A stretch of DNA of 7,801 bases from Agrobacterium fabrum (GCA_003241215.1 QFOL01000190.1:1-7801); one strand, 5' to 3'; counted from the stretch's first letter, positions 1 to 6,849 are shown. Notes: generated by a model not told the origin, from the letters alone. Numbers and translations: made by a program.

Positions 1-275
1 TTCTCCGCCACCTGTGCCGCAAGCTCGCGCGTCGGCTCGAGGATCAGCGTGCGCGGCATTCTGGCGCGTGCGCGGCCCTTCTCAAGCAGGGTCAGCATCG
101 GCAGAACGAATGACGCGGTTTTGCCCGTGCCGGTCTGTGCGATACCGCAGATATCACGCTTTTCCAGCGCCGGCGGAATGGCGCCAGCCTGAATGGGTGT
201 CGGCGTCGTGTAGCCGGCATCTGCAATAGCGGAAAGAACTTTTTGGCTCAGGCCAAGATCAGAGAATGTTGTCAA
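1..275 (-). CDS. DEAD-box ATP-dependent RNA helicase, N-terminal part (RhlE-like), cut by window edge
   Basis: This is the first 91 codons of a DEAD-box RNA helicase; the rest lies beyond position 1. These enzymes use ATP to unwind short RNA duplexes in RNA decay, ribosome assembly and cold adaptation. The visible part holds, in order, the Q motif (F4 upstream, then GYTTPTPIQ at residues 21-29), motif I/Walker A (AQTGTGKT, 46-53) and motif Ia (PTREL, 81-85). The DEAD box and helicase C-terminal domain are outside the window. I chose TTG at 275-273 because the residues after it ([10 protein letters not shown]) match the usual family N-terminus. The frame stays open upstream through a GTG at 335-333, but that 20-residue extension is basic and unlike the family. 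There is no good Shine-Dalgarno sequence: only GGA about 15 nt away. RhlE-type is the likely subfamily from the short N-terminus, but it cannot be fixed from this fragment. Confidence 0.93.
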   Translation of the reverse strand, partial: MTTFSDLGLSQKVLSAIADAGYTTPTPIQAGAIPPALEKRDICGIAQTGTGKTASFVLPMLTLLEKGRARARMPRTLILEPTRELAAQVAE

Positions 276-353
276 AGGAAGAACTTTTTCCGTTCTGGTT
301 CGGTAAGAACACCTGCGTGCCGCGACGGACGACACTTGCAAAGACTTGGCGCG

Positions 354-382
354 GGGATAGGCCCAAATTGCCGGAAAGTCAA
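354..382 (-). promoter_or_regulatory. Candidate sigma-70-type promoter of the helicase gene
   Basis: Read on the minus strand, TTGACT (382-377) and TATCCC (359-354) are separated by exactly 17 nt. The -35 is preceded by C, giving the CTTGAC form favoured in rhizobia. Transcription would start near 347 and leave a leader of about 70 nt before the TTG start. The -10 is only a partial match. The position between a terminator-like repeat for the upstream gene and the helicase start supports the call; it is an inference from pattern and placement. Confidence 0.45.
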
Positions 383-399
383 GGAAACAACGGGAAAAG

Positions 400-424
400 C
401 GCGCGAAACAGCGGGGTTCGCGCG
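400..424. terminator. Inverted repeat, possible terminator after the M23 gene
   Basis: The arms CGCGCGAA (400-407) and TTCGCGCG (417-424) are perfectly complementary over 8 bp around a 9-nt loop. On the minus strand the stem lies about 75 nt past the M23 stop and is followed by four T residues (398-395), then directly by the helicase promoter. On the plus strand it is followed, after GGGC, by five T residues (429-433). That makes it compatible with Rho-independent termination of M23 transcription, though the U-tract is short. The rest of the spacer (about 440-510) is an A/T-rich stretch with A-runs and no gene. Confidence 0.4.
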
Positions 425-498
425 GGGCTTTTTAGCCTTTGGCGCGGATTTCAGCGATTTATCGTAAAAAGCGCAAAAAAAGCATTAAAATCGGGCTG

Positions 499-1797
499 CT
501 ATTTTAAATAGGTTTTGAGTTCCGTTCCGGCGATCAGGAACCGCATGGGATCGACCGGCGTATCGTTGCGGCGCACCTCGTAATGCACATGCGGACCGGT
601 GGAGCGACCGGTGCTGCCGGCGCGGCCGATGACGTCCCCGGCTTCGACCTTGTCGCCTGCTTTCACCAGAATGGCGGAGAGATGGCCGAATCGCGTCGAG
701 ACGCCCTGGCCGTGATCGATCTCGACCATATTGCCGTAGCCGCCGGAATTTTCCGCCACCGTTACCCGTCCCGCGCCGGTGGACTTGACGTCAGCACCGG
801 TTTCGGCGCGAAAATCGATGCCGGTATGTAGGGCCGGGCGGCCGAGAAACGGATCCATGCGGTTGCCGAATCGGCTGGTGATCGCCCGGCCGGGCGCCGG
901 GTTGCCGAAGGGCAGGTTGGTCGCTGTTTCCTTGACGATGTCGAGCCTGTTCAGCGCATTGTCGAGATTGGTAAGCGACAGGTTGAAAGGGTCGGTTTCA
1001 CTGCGCTCAGGCTCGGCATAGGGGCCGCCTATGTCGTTCGTGCCGTTTTCCTCGATTTTCAGGCCCGCCTGCCGGATGATGTCCTGCATCGCATTCGCCT
1101 TGTCTTCGGCGTCGCTGGTCAGCCTGGCGATGCGCGATATCTGCTGGCGTTCGATATCCTTCAGCGACAGGGTCACCTTGGAAAACACCCGGTCGGCGCG
1201 GTCGGAAGGTGTTTCGCCGGCTTCGGGCACGTAAGCGGCGCGCCTGTCGGCTGCGGCGGGCTTTTCCGCCTGCGGCTTGCGCGGCGCCATCAGCTTTTCG
1301 ATTGCGGACAGGCCGCCGGAAAGATCGGCGCGTTTTTCCGGCGCCATGGCGTTCGAAAGAGACGAGGGCGCGGCCGGGGAAGCGGCGATGCCGGAATTTT
1401 CGGCGCGTTCCAGCAATTCACTCATGCGGCCGTGCCGCGAGGTCAGCGCCGCCTGCTGTTCCAGCAGTTTTTCCACTTTCTTTTCAACGACCTGCTGATC
1501 GAGCAACTGCCGGGAGGTGACACGGTCGACCTGGGCTCTCAGCGCTGCGATGCGGTCTTCATAGTCGTTCTGCATGCGGGTCTGGCGGGCCATGGTCGCA
1601 CCGATCAGGTCGTCACGCAAAATGAGGTAGCCTGTGGCGCCGAGATAACCGAGCGAGAAAAGGCCGATCGTGCAGCCGGCAAGCGCCGCCATCCACGGCC
1701 GGATGGTCACATGCCGCACCCTGTCGCCGCGCGCGAGAATGAGCACGTGGGGCTCACGCTTTTTGCCGAATACCCGGTTTTCCGCCGTATCAGTCAC
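499..1797 (-). CDS. Membrane-anchored coiled-coil M23 family peptidoglycan metallopeptidase
   Basis: This 432-residue protein has an N-terminal cytoplasmic segment (1-33), one membrane helix (about 34-60), a periplasmic coiled coil (about 70-135), a Pro/Ala-rich linker (about 136-205), a second helical region (about 205-290) and a C-terminal M23/LytM domain (about 300-420). The zinc-site residues are intact: H324 and D328 in HTGIDF, and H403/H405 in PHVHYEV. H372 in FGHLS matches a further conserved histidine. It should therefore be an active zinc endopeptidase cutting peptide crosslinks in peptidoglycan, unlike the degenerate EnvC/NlpD amidase activators. The start is GTG, chosen because GGAG (1808-1805) sits 7 nt upstream. 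The topology resembles rhizobial growth-zone M23 proteins such as RgsM, but orthology is not shown. It lies 93 nt downstream of the DUF455 gene and probably has its own promoter. Confidence 0.9.
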   Translation of the reverse strand: MTDTAENRVFGKKREPHVLILARGDRVRHVTIRPWMAALAGCTIGLFSLGYLGATGYLILRDDLIGATMARQTRMQNDYEDRIAALRAQVDRVTSRQLLDQQVVEKKVEKLLEQQAALTSRHGRMSELLERAENSGIAASPAAPSSLSNAMAPEKRADLSGGLSAIEKLMAPRKPQAEKPAAADRRAAYVPEAGETPSDRADRVFSKVTLSLKDIERQQISRIARLTSDAEDKANAMQDIIRQAGLKIEENGTNDIGGPYAEPERSETDPFNLSLTNLDNALNRLDIVKETATNLPFGNPAPGRAITSRFGNRMDPFLGRPALHTGIDFRAETGADVKSTGAGRVTVAENSGGYGNMVEIDHGQGVSTRFGHLSAILVKAGDKVEAGDVIGRAGSTGRSTGPHVHYEVRRNDTPVDPMRFLIAGTELKTYLK

Positions 1798-1833
1798 AAT
1801 CTCTCTCCGGACTGGCCGATTTCTTAAGGGGAA

Positions 1834-1858
1834 ATCATAATTCGTTAAGGTTAACGAA
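1834..1858 (-). promoter_or_regulatory. Candidate promoter and operator-like inverted repeat of the M23 gene
   Basis: In the 93-bp gap upstream of the M23 gene the minus strand carries a good -10 hexamer TATGAT (1839-1834). The expected -35 position has only AAACTT, a poor match. Just upstream of the -10, within the spacer, is an 8-bp perfect inverted repeat with a 2-bp centre (TTCGTTAA GG TTAACGAA, 1841-1858). A weak -35 overlapped by a symmetrical site suggests a promoter that depends on, or is blocked by, a dimeric regulator. The TTAA elements recall CtrA sites, but the 2-bp spacing is not the CtrA TTAA-N7-TTAA form. The regulator is unknown. Confidence 0.35.
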
Positions 1859-1890
1859 GTTTTGCCGGAGAGGCGTTTCGGCGTTGTCGG

Positions 1891-2715
1891 CTATTGGCTG
1901 ACGGATGTGAGCGAGCGGTAAAAGGAAGGCGTCAGGCCGGCCTCGGCCCGTGCAAGGTCATTGAAGGGCGGTTTCAGCGGCCCGCGGAAATTGGCGCGCA
2001 CCAGCTGCCTGAAGGTTGCGGCCGGGTCCTTCTTCTCACGCGCGCAGAGGAAGCGGAACCATTTCGCGCCGATGGCGACATGGCCCTTTTCGTCATTATA
2101 GATGACGTCGAGAACGGCGGCGCTTTCGAGGTCGCCGGTCTCGCGCATCCTGGCCTGCAGGGCGGGGGTGACGTCCAGCCCGCGCGCTTCGAGGATGAGC
2201 GGCACGACCGCAAGCCGGGCGGTGAGATCGTTGCGGGTGGAGTGGGCGGCCTGCCAGAGCCCGTCATGGGCCGGCAGATCGCCATAATCGGCGTCGAGGC
2301 TTCTGAGCCGGTCCCGCACCAGCCGGAAATGTTTCGCCTCCTCGAAGGCGACCTGCATCCAGCCATCGAAAAAGGAATGCGGCACCGGCTCGCTGGCATA
2401 ACGGGCGACAATGTCGAGCGCGAGATCGACGGCATTGAGTTCGATATGGGCGATGGCGTGCAGCAGCGCGATGCGGCCCTTGACGCTGTGAAGCGAACGG
2501 CGCTCCACGGCGGTCGGCGGCACGAGTTCCGGCTTCTCGGGCCTGCCCGGCCGTTCGGGCAGCGGCGGGTCGAGCGGGGAACGCAGCGACAGGCGGCGCT
2601 CGAACCACCGCGTCGCGGTTTCCTGCGCGAGTGCGGTCTTTCGGTCGAGATCTGCGCTTGCGATCGCCTCTGTGGCGCCGCCGCGCAGGGACATGATCTG
2701 GAACGGTGGCGTCAC
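1891..2715 (-). CDS. DUF455 family ferritin-like protein (putative di-iron protein)
   Basis: This 274-residue protein belongs to the DUF455 family, whose ferritin-like four-helix fold is related to MiaE-type proteins; its reaction is not established. The di-iron ligand pattern is complete. Numbered from the GTG start: E92 (in HIELN), E126 and H129 (EAKH), E176 (LILEARG), E209 and H212 (EKGH). Two E-x-x-H helices plus two lone Glu residues is the classic carboxylate-bridged di-iron arrangement, so an iron-dependent oxygenase or oxidase is a fair inference. I chose GTG at 2715-2713 because GAGGAG (2730-2725) lies 9 nt upstream. A TTG at 2751 is open but inside the bcp end, and an ATG at 2694 lacks a ribosome-binding site, though the protein could begin there (MSLRGG). 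The gene follows bcp by 13 nt, almost certainly in the same mRNA. No clear terminator follows, so some read-through into the M23 gene is possible. Confidence 0.85.
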   Translation of the reverse strand: MTPPFQIMSLRGGATEAIASADLDRKTALAQETATRWFERRLSLRSPLDPPLPERPGRPEKPELVPPTAVERRSLHSVKGRIALLHAIAHIELNAVDLALDIVARYASEPVPHSFFDGWMQVAFEEAKHFRLVRDRLRSLDADYGDLPAHDGLWQAAHSTRNDLTARLAVVPLILEARGLDVTPALQARMRETGDLESAAVLDVIYNDEKGHVAIGAKWFRFLCAREKKDPAATFRQLVRANFRGPLKPPFNDLARAEAGLTPSFYRSLTSVSQ

Positions 2716-2724
2716 GGCGACACG

Positions 2725-2730
2725 CTCCTC
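2725..2730 (-). promoter_or_regulatory. Ribosome-binding site of the DUF455 gene, overlapping the bcp stop codon
   Basis: GAGGAG on the minus strand, 9 nt before GTG 2715. It overlaps two bases of the bcp TGA stop (2731-2729), so ribosomes ending bcp finish on the next gene's Shine-Dalgarno site. This points to translational coupling and decides the start over the upstream TTG. Confidence 0.6.
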
Positions 2731-3196
2731 AGAGCTTCCTTGCCGCCTCAAGAACGGACTGAGCGTGACCGGCGACCTTCACCTTATTCCAGATTTCCGC
2801 GATCTTGCCGTCAGGTGCGACGAGAACGGTCGTGCGTTCGACGCCCATGTATTTTTTCCCATACATGCTTTTTTCCTTCCAGACGCCATAGGCTTCCAGA
2901 GCCTTCCGCTCCTCGTCGGAAGCGAGCATGACGGAGAGGGAATGTTTTGCTGCAAACTTGTCGTGGCTTTTGACGCTGTCGGGCGAAATGCCGATAACGA
3001 CGGCGTTGGCGGCCTCGAATTCGCCGCCCAGCGCGCTGAAGTCGATGGCTTCGGCGGTGCAGCCGGATGTGTCGTCCTTCGGATAGAAATAGAGGATGAC
3101 GGCCTTGCCTTGAAGTTTGGACAATGTCACCGTCCCTTCACCGTTGCGGGGCAAAGTAAAATCGGGAGCCGGGCCGCCAATCGTCAAGTCTGTCAT
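2729..3196 (-). CDS. bcp: Thioredoxin-dependent peroxiredoxin, Bcp/PrxQ type, single cysteine
   Basis: A 155-residue cytoplasmic peroxiredoxin of normal length for Bcp/PrxQ, which reduces H2O2 and organic hydroperoxides. The thioredoxin-fold core is clear: APDF (10-13), the active-site loop FYPKDDTSGCTAEA (37-50) with T43 and peroxidatic C46, and R121 (VERTT), the conserved arginine that activates the cysteine thiolate. E. coli Bcp has a resolving cysteine five residues after the peroxidatic one; here that position is I51, and C46 is the only cysteine in the protein. It must therefore work as a 1-Cys enzyme, with the sulfenic acid reduced directly by an outside thiol. The ATG start has AAGG just upstream (about 3203-3206). 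It is the first gene of a bcp-DUF455 unit and is divergent from the AsmA-like gene. Confidence 0.95.
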   Translation of the reverse strand: MTDLTIGGPAPDFTLPRNGEGTVTLSKLQGKAVILYFYPKDDTSGCTAEAIDFSALGGEFEAANAVVIGISPDSVKSHDKFAAKHSLSVMLASDEERKALEAYGVWKEKSMYGKKYMGVERTTVLVAPDGKIAEIWNKVKVAGHAQSVLEAARKL

Positions 3197-3243
3197 AATC
3201 TACCTTTCTTTCGCCGGGATGTTGAGGGAAAGTCGCCACATTC

Positions 3244-3272
3244 GATATATAGCGAAACCGCGCGTCGTCCAG
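3244..3272 (-). promoter_or_regulatory. Candidate sigma-70-type promoter of bcp-DUF455
   Basis: On the minus strand, CTGGAC (3272-3267) and TATATC (3249-3244) are 17 nt apart. This gives a start near 3237 and a leader of about 40 nt before the bcp ATG. The -10 lies in a TATATAT run, so its exact register is ambiguous. The -35 sits in the outer end of the long palindrome at 3267-3327, which could link promoter strength to a DNA-binding protein. No OxyR site could be recognised with confidence. Confidence 0.4.
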
Positions 3273-3327
3273 ATCACGATTGCGATTTCAGGCTGAATCG
3301 ATCTGAAATCCGAATCGCGATCCGGAC
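3267..3327. repeat. 61-bp imperfect palindrome in the bcp / AsmA-like divergent spacer
   Basis: Arms 3267-3291 and 3303-3327 (25 nt each) pair at 21 of 25 positions around an 11-nt centre. The inner core is GATTTCAG / CTGAAATC and the outer ends are GTCC / GGAC. Mismatched pairs are 3271/3323, 3276/3318, 3282/3312 and 3283/3311. The GAATC and GATC words also recur within it (TGAATCGAT, CCGAATCGCGAT). It could be a small dispersed palindromic element, a regulator-binding region for the divergent genes, or a strong RNA hairpin. It is too far from any stop codon to be a terminator. Confidence 0.6.
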
Positions 3328-3342
3328 TAAAGAATTAGGGCG

Positions 3343-3401
3343 GGTTTTCAGACGAAAACCGCTTACACTTTTCGCCATCCCGCTCCGGTGTTGCGGCGAA
3401 A
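3343..3401. other. Two short hairpins in the leader region of the AsmA-like gene
   Basis: The first has perfect 7-bp arms GGTTTTC (3343-3349) and GAAAACC (3354-3360) with a 4-nt loop. The second has 7-bp arms TTTCGCC (3370-3376) and GGCGAAA (3395-3401) with an 18-nt loop. Neither is followed by a T-run. Both lie before the plus-strand gene and, if transcribed, would form a structured 5' leader. No convincing promoter for the plus strand could be picked out here. Confidence 0.3.
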
Positions 3402-3431
3402 CAAAAGCTATTCAGGGGCAAACACGGGCGT

Positions 3432-6400
3432 ATGGCTGAAGTCAGGGGTGAAAAGGTTACGTTCAGCAGGCGCGATATCGTTGCGCTGCATGATCTTCCA
3501 TCGGCGCAGGCCGAAGATCCCATCATCGTGCATTGCCCGGCGCCGCGCTCCATGCTGCGCGCCTTCGTCAAGATTTTCGTGGCGCTTTTCGTGCTGGCCT
3601 TCCTCTCCATCGGCGGCATCATTCTTTCCGTCGAGACCGGATCGATCGATGCGACGCTTTCCAGCCAGGCGCAACAGGCGCTGGAAAGGGCGCTCGGGCC
3701 CCACTACAGCGCGCGGATCGGCTCCTCGGCTATCCGGTTTTCCACCGGGCTGCGGCTGGCGTTGGTGGCCGAGGACGTGGATATCATCGAGAAAGAATCC
3801 GGTCAGCATCTGAGCCGGGCGCGGGCAATTGGCATGGCGCTCGATCCCATCGCGCTTCTGGGCGGCCGTGTATCGGTTGAGAGCCTGGAGGCTGACGGGA
3901 TGGAGCTCGATACGGCGCTTTTGCCCAAGGGTAACGGGTTCGATCTCGCCAGTGTCAAGCTCGACGCCGTGCCGCAGCAATTGCAGGAGGCCTTCGGGCA
4001 GCTCGACAAGCTCGCCCAGGCTTTTCTGAGCAGCGGCACCGAGGAAATCGATATTTCCAGCGTTTCGGTTCACCTGCCGCCCGGAGAGTTGGGCAAGCCG
4101 CGCACCGTCGAAGTGCGTGAACTGTCGCTGACGCCCGATCAGCAGGGCGGATATTCGCTGGATGGCGAGACGCTGTTCAACGGTGAAATTGCCAGCGTGT
4201 CGCTGCAGACTTCGGGATCGGGCGGCCGGATAGACGGTTTTGAAGCCCGCATCGACGGCTTCGATATCGGTCCGTTTCTGGAGAAATACGATCCCGACGG
4301 AAATCTCCATGAGGGCCTGAACGTCAAGACGGGTATCAATATTGTCGCCCGGCGCGCCATGGAAGGGCAGGAGCCGCGGCTGGAGATCTCGCTCGGCCTC
4401 GGCAATGGAACGCTGATGATTGGCGGCGAGTCCCAGACCTTTACGGCGGGCACTGTCCGTGCGCGTTATGATTTTGCCAAAAGCACCCTGGTCATCGACA
4501 ATTCCCGGCTGGACCTCGGACGGACGGTCATTCCGGTTGCCGGTGAGATCAGCGATACGGACGATGGTTTCGGTCTTTCGCTGCGGATCGACAACGGGCT
4601 TGCCTCGTCCGAAGCCTCCGGCGAGGCCCCGGTTCCTTTCAGCCTCAAGGCGGACGGGCGGTTCACGGCGGCCACCAAGCAGCTTGAGGTTCCCTCGCTT
4701 TATGTCAGCGGTCCGCTTGGCGACATGGCGGGATCGCTGAAAATCCGGTTCGGCCAGGGCTCGCCGGAAATCAGCTTCGCTGGACAGATTCCGAAGATGG
4801 AGGCCACTGCGGTCAAGCAGCTCTGGCCGTTCTGGATGGCGCACAAGCCACGTGACTGGGTGGTGTCCAATCTTTATGGCGGCACCGTCACCAATGGTTC
4901 GATCGCGATCTTCATCCCGCAGGGGCGCATGTGCGGCCCCGGCTGCCCGCTGGTGCTCGGCGAAAGCGAAATGCAGATCCGTTTCGACATTGACGATACG
5001 CGGCTCAACACCACCGGCGACATTCCGCCGCTGCGCGATGTCGATGCGCATTTCGACCTTGTCGGCGGCAAGATGGCGGTCGACATCAAGCGGGCGACGT
5101 CCTATTTCCCGTCCAACCGGTCCCTGACGCTGGAGAACAGCCGGTTCCTCATTTCCGCCGTTTACGACAAGCCGCTGCTTGGAAATCTGGAACTGAATGT
5201 CTCGGGTGCGGCCGATGCCGTGGCGGAGCTTGCGACGCTGAAACCGATCAATGCGCTCAAGGATACGCAGTTCAAGCCCGAGGATTTCACCGGCGATGTG
5301 AAAGCCAATGCGAGGCTGACCGTCGGCCTGCTCTCCAGCCACAACCCGCCTCCGCCCGTATGGACGGCCGATCTTGACCTGAAGAACCTTGCGCTGATGA
5401 AGCCCTTCGCCGGCCACAAGGTGACCGCGCTTGACGGTTTCATGTCATTGAACGACCACCAGCTCAAACTGGAGGGCAAGGGCCGCGTGGACGACGTGCC
5501 GATGGATATCGTGATGACGGAGCCGGTGCGAAAGAACAGCGATGTCGTGCCCACCCTGTCCCTGAAAGCCACCTTGAACGAGACGCAGGTCGCCAAGCTT
5601 GCGCCGGAACTCTCCTCGGTGCTGGGCGGCACGACGATGGTCGAAGTCGACGGCGCAGACCCGAAACGCCAGGACATCCGGCTTGATCTCACCAAGGCGT
5701 CGATCATCCTTCCCGGGCTCGGCTGGAGCAAGGGCATCGGCATTCCCGCCAGCGCCAAATTCACCACGGAAACGGTGGACGGACGTACGACGATCAGCGA
5801 CTTCTCCCTGGACGGCGACGGTTTCGGGGCTGCCGGCGATATCGCCTTCAACAAGAGCGGGCTGATTTCAGCCGATCTCAGCCGCGTGCAGCTGTCGCCC
5901 TCCGATAACTACGCCGTTTCGGTCGCCGCTTCGAAGAACGGCTACATCATCAATGCATCAGGAAAATCCGCCGATCTCAGGCCCTTCATCTCGAAGCTGC
6001 GCAGCTCCTCCAGCAGCGGCGACGGCGTATCCCGCTCGCAGCCCACGCTTGCGGTCAAGGCGCAATTCGACAGGGTCTATGGTTTCAACGATGAAATCCT
6101 CGCCAATGTCAGCGCCGATGTCAGCGTGCGGGACGGCAAGGTGCGCTCGGTCGATGTGCGGGGTGTAACCGGCAACGGCCAGGCGGTTGTGGCGCAAACC
6201 ACCAATCGCGGGGCGACGGGGACCGTGACGCTGACCAGCAGCGACGCGGGGTCTCTGGCCCGGTTTGCCAATATCTACAGCCGCATTCGCGGCGGTCTTC
6301 TCAACCTTGCGCTGACGACCTCCAATGGCAGCGACTGGAGCGGATCGCTCGACCTGCGCAATTTTGCCGTCGTCAACGAAGCCAAGCTTCAGGACATCGT

Positions 6401-6815
6401 CGCCACGCCGACGGGCGAGGACGGCAGGAGCCTCAACAATGCGGTGCGCCGCAATATCGACGTCAGCTCGGAGAAGTTCCAGCGCGGTTTTGCCCGGTTG
6501 GTTTACGTCAATGGTTCGGTGGCGGTGGAAAACGGCGTCGTGCGCGGCGAACAGATCGGCGCGACCTTCCAGGGGCTCTTGAAGGACCAGAGCGGCCGTA
6601 TGGACATGACCGGCACCTTCATGCCCGCTTATGGCCTGAACCGGCTGTTTGGCGAGCTGCCCTTCATCGGCATCTTCCTCGGCAATGGCCGCGACCGGGG
6701 GCTGCTCGGCATTACCTTCAAACTATCAGGCCAGACGGACCAGCCGAAGCTGACGATCAATCCGCTGTCGCTGATTGCGCCTGGTGTCTTCCGCCAGATT
6801 TTCGAATTTCAGTAA
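3432..6815 (+). CDS. AsmA/YhdP-like (DUF3971) inner-membrane-anchored envelope protein
   Basis: A 1127-residue protein with a cytoplasmic N-terminus (1-43), one membrane helix (about 44-66) and a very long periplasmic part rich in short alternating beta-strands, as in AsmA-superfamily proteins. Family marks include the DUF3971 signature around W465 (WPFWMAHKPRDW, then NLYGGTVTNG). The C-terminal AsmA-like region (about 1015-1127) ends in the typical INPLS...PGVFRQIF pattern. Relatives YhdP, TamB and YdbH of E. coli form hydrophobic grooves spanning the periplasm and help move phospholipid to the outer membrane. A similar role is inferred, not shown. The only periplasmic cysteines are C501 and C505 (MCGPGCPL), a possible disulfide. 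A serine run lies near residues 857-862. The start is ATG; AGGGG (3414-3418) is 13 nt upstream, rather far. ATG 3552 (M41) would keep the membrane helix but has no ribosome-binding site. It is the only plus-strand gene here and appears monocistronic. Confidence 0.88.
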   Translation: MAEVRGEKVTFSRRDIVALHDLPSAQAEDPIIVHCPAPRSMLRAFVKIFVALFVLAFLSIGGIILSVETGSIDATLSSQAQQALERALGPHYSARIGSSAIRFSTGLRLALVAEDVDIIEKESGQHLSRARAIGMALDPIALLGGRVSVESLEADGMELDTALLPKGNGFDLASVKLDAVPQQLQEAFGQLDKLAQAFLSSGTEEIDISSVSVHLPPGELGKPRTVEVRELSLTPDQQGGYSLDGETLFNGEIASVSLQTSGSGGRIDGFEARIDGFDIGPFLEKYDPDGNLHEGLNVKTGINIVARRAMEGQEPRLEISLGLGNGTLMIGGESQTFTAGTVRARYDFAKSTLVIDNSRLDLGRTVIPVAGEISDTDDGFGLSLRIDNGLASSEASGEAPVPFSLKADGRFTAATKQLEVPSLYVSGPLGDMAGSLKIRFGQGSPEISFAGQIPKMEATAVKQLWPFWMAHKPRDWVVSNLYGGTVTNGSIAIFIPQGRMCGPGCPLVLGESEMQIRFDIDDTRLNTTGDIPPLRDVDAHFDLVGGKMAVDIKRATSYFPSNRSLTLENSRFLISAVYDKPLLGNLELNVSGAADAVAELATLKPINALKDTQFKPEDFTGDVKANARLTVGLLSSHNPPPPVWTADLDLKNLALMKPFAGHKVTALDGFMSLNDHQLKLEGKGRVDDVPMDIVMTEPVRKNSDVVPTLSLKATLNETQVAKLAPELSSVLGGTTMVEVDGADPKRQDIRLDLTKASIILPGLGWSKGIGIPASAKFTTETVDGRTTISDFSLDGDGFGAAGDIAFNKSGLISADLSRVQLSPSDNYAVSVAASKNGYIINASGKSADLRPFISKLRSSSSSGDGVSRSQPTLAVKAQFDRVYGFNDEILANVSADVSVRDGKVRSVDVRGVTGNGQAVVAQTTNRGATGTVTLTSSDAGSLARFANIYSRIRGGLLNLALTTSNGSDWSGSLDLRNFAVVNEAKLQDIVATPTGEDGRSLNNAVRRNIDVSSEKFQRGFARLVYVNGSVAVENGVVRGEQIGATFQGLLKDQSGRMDMTGTFMPAYGLNRLFGELPFIGIFLGNGRDRGLLGITFKLSGQTDQPKLTINPLSLIAPGVFRQIFEFQ

Positions 6816-6849
6816 GAGGGCCCGCATCACAAGGTGGCCACACACTCGA

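Noticed and set aside
276..335. N-terminal extension of the helicase to an in-frame GTG at 335
   Set aside because: The added residues are basic and unlike the family N-terminus, and the extension would consume most of the leader behind the candidate promoter.
1841..1858. Canonical CtrA binding site upstream of the M23 gene
   Set aside because: The TTAA words are separated by 2 bp, not the 7 bp of the known full site, so a CtrA site cannot be called, only an inverted repeat.
1894..2931. 345-residue open frame on the plus strand across the DUF455 and bcp genes
   Set aside because: It runs antisense through two genes with intact catalytic motifs and crosses their junction; the composition is that of a shadow frame.
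2672..3439. 255-residue plus-strand open frame covering bcp and the divergent spacer
   Set aside because: It is antisense to bcp and runs through the bcp promoter region and the palindrome, with no domain or start signal.
3408..5417. 669-residue open frame on the minus strand opposite the AsmA-like gene
   Set aside because: It is antisense to a well-supported gene, has no recognisable domain, is rich in Arg/Gly/His as expected from reversed high-G+C codons, and has no clear ribosome-binding site. It is a shadow frame.
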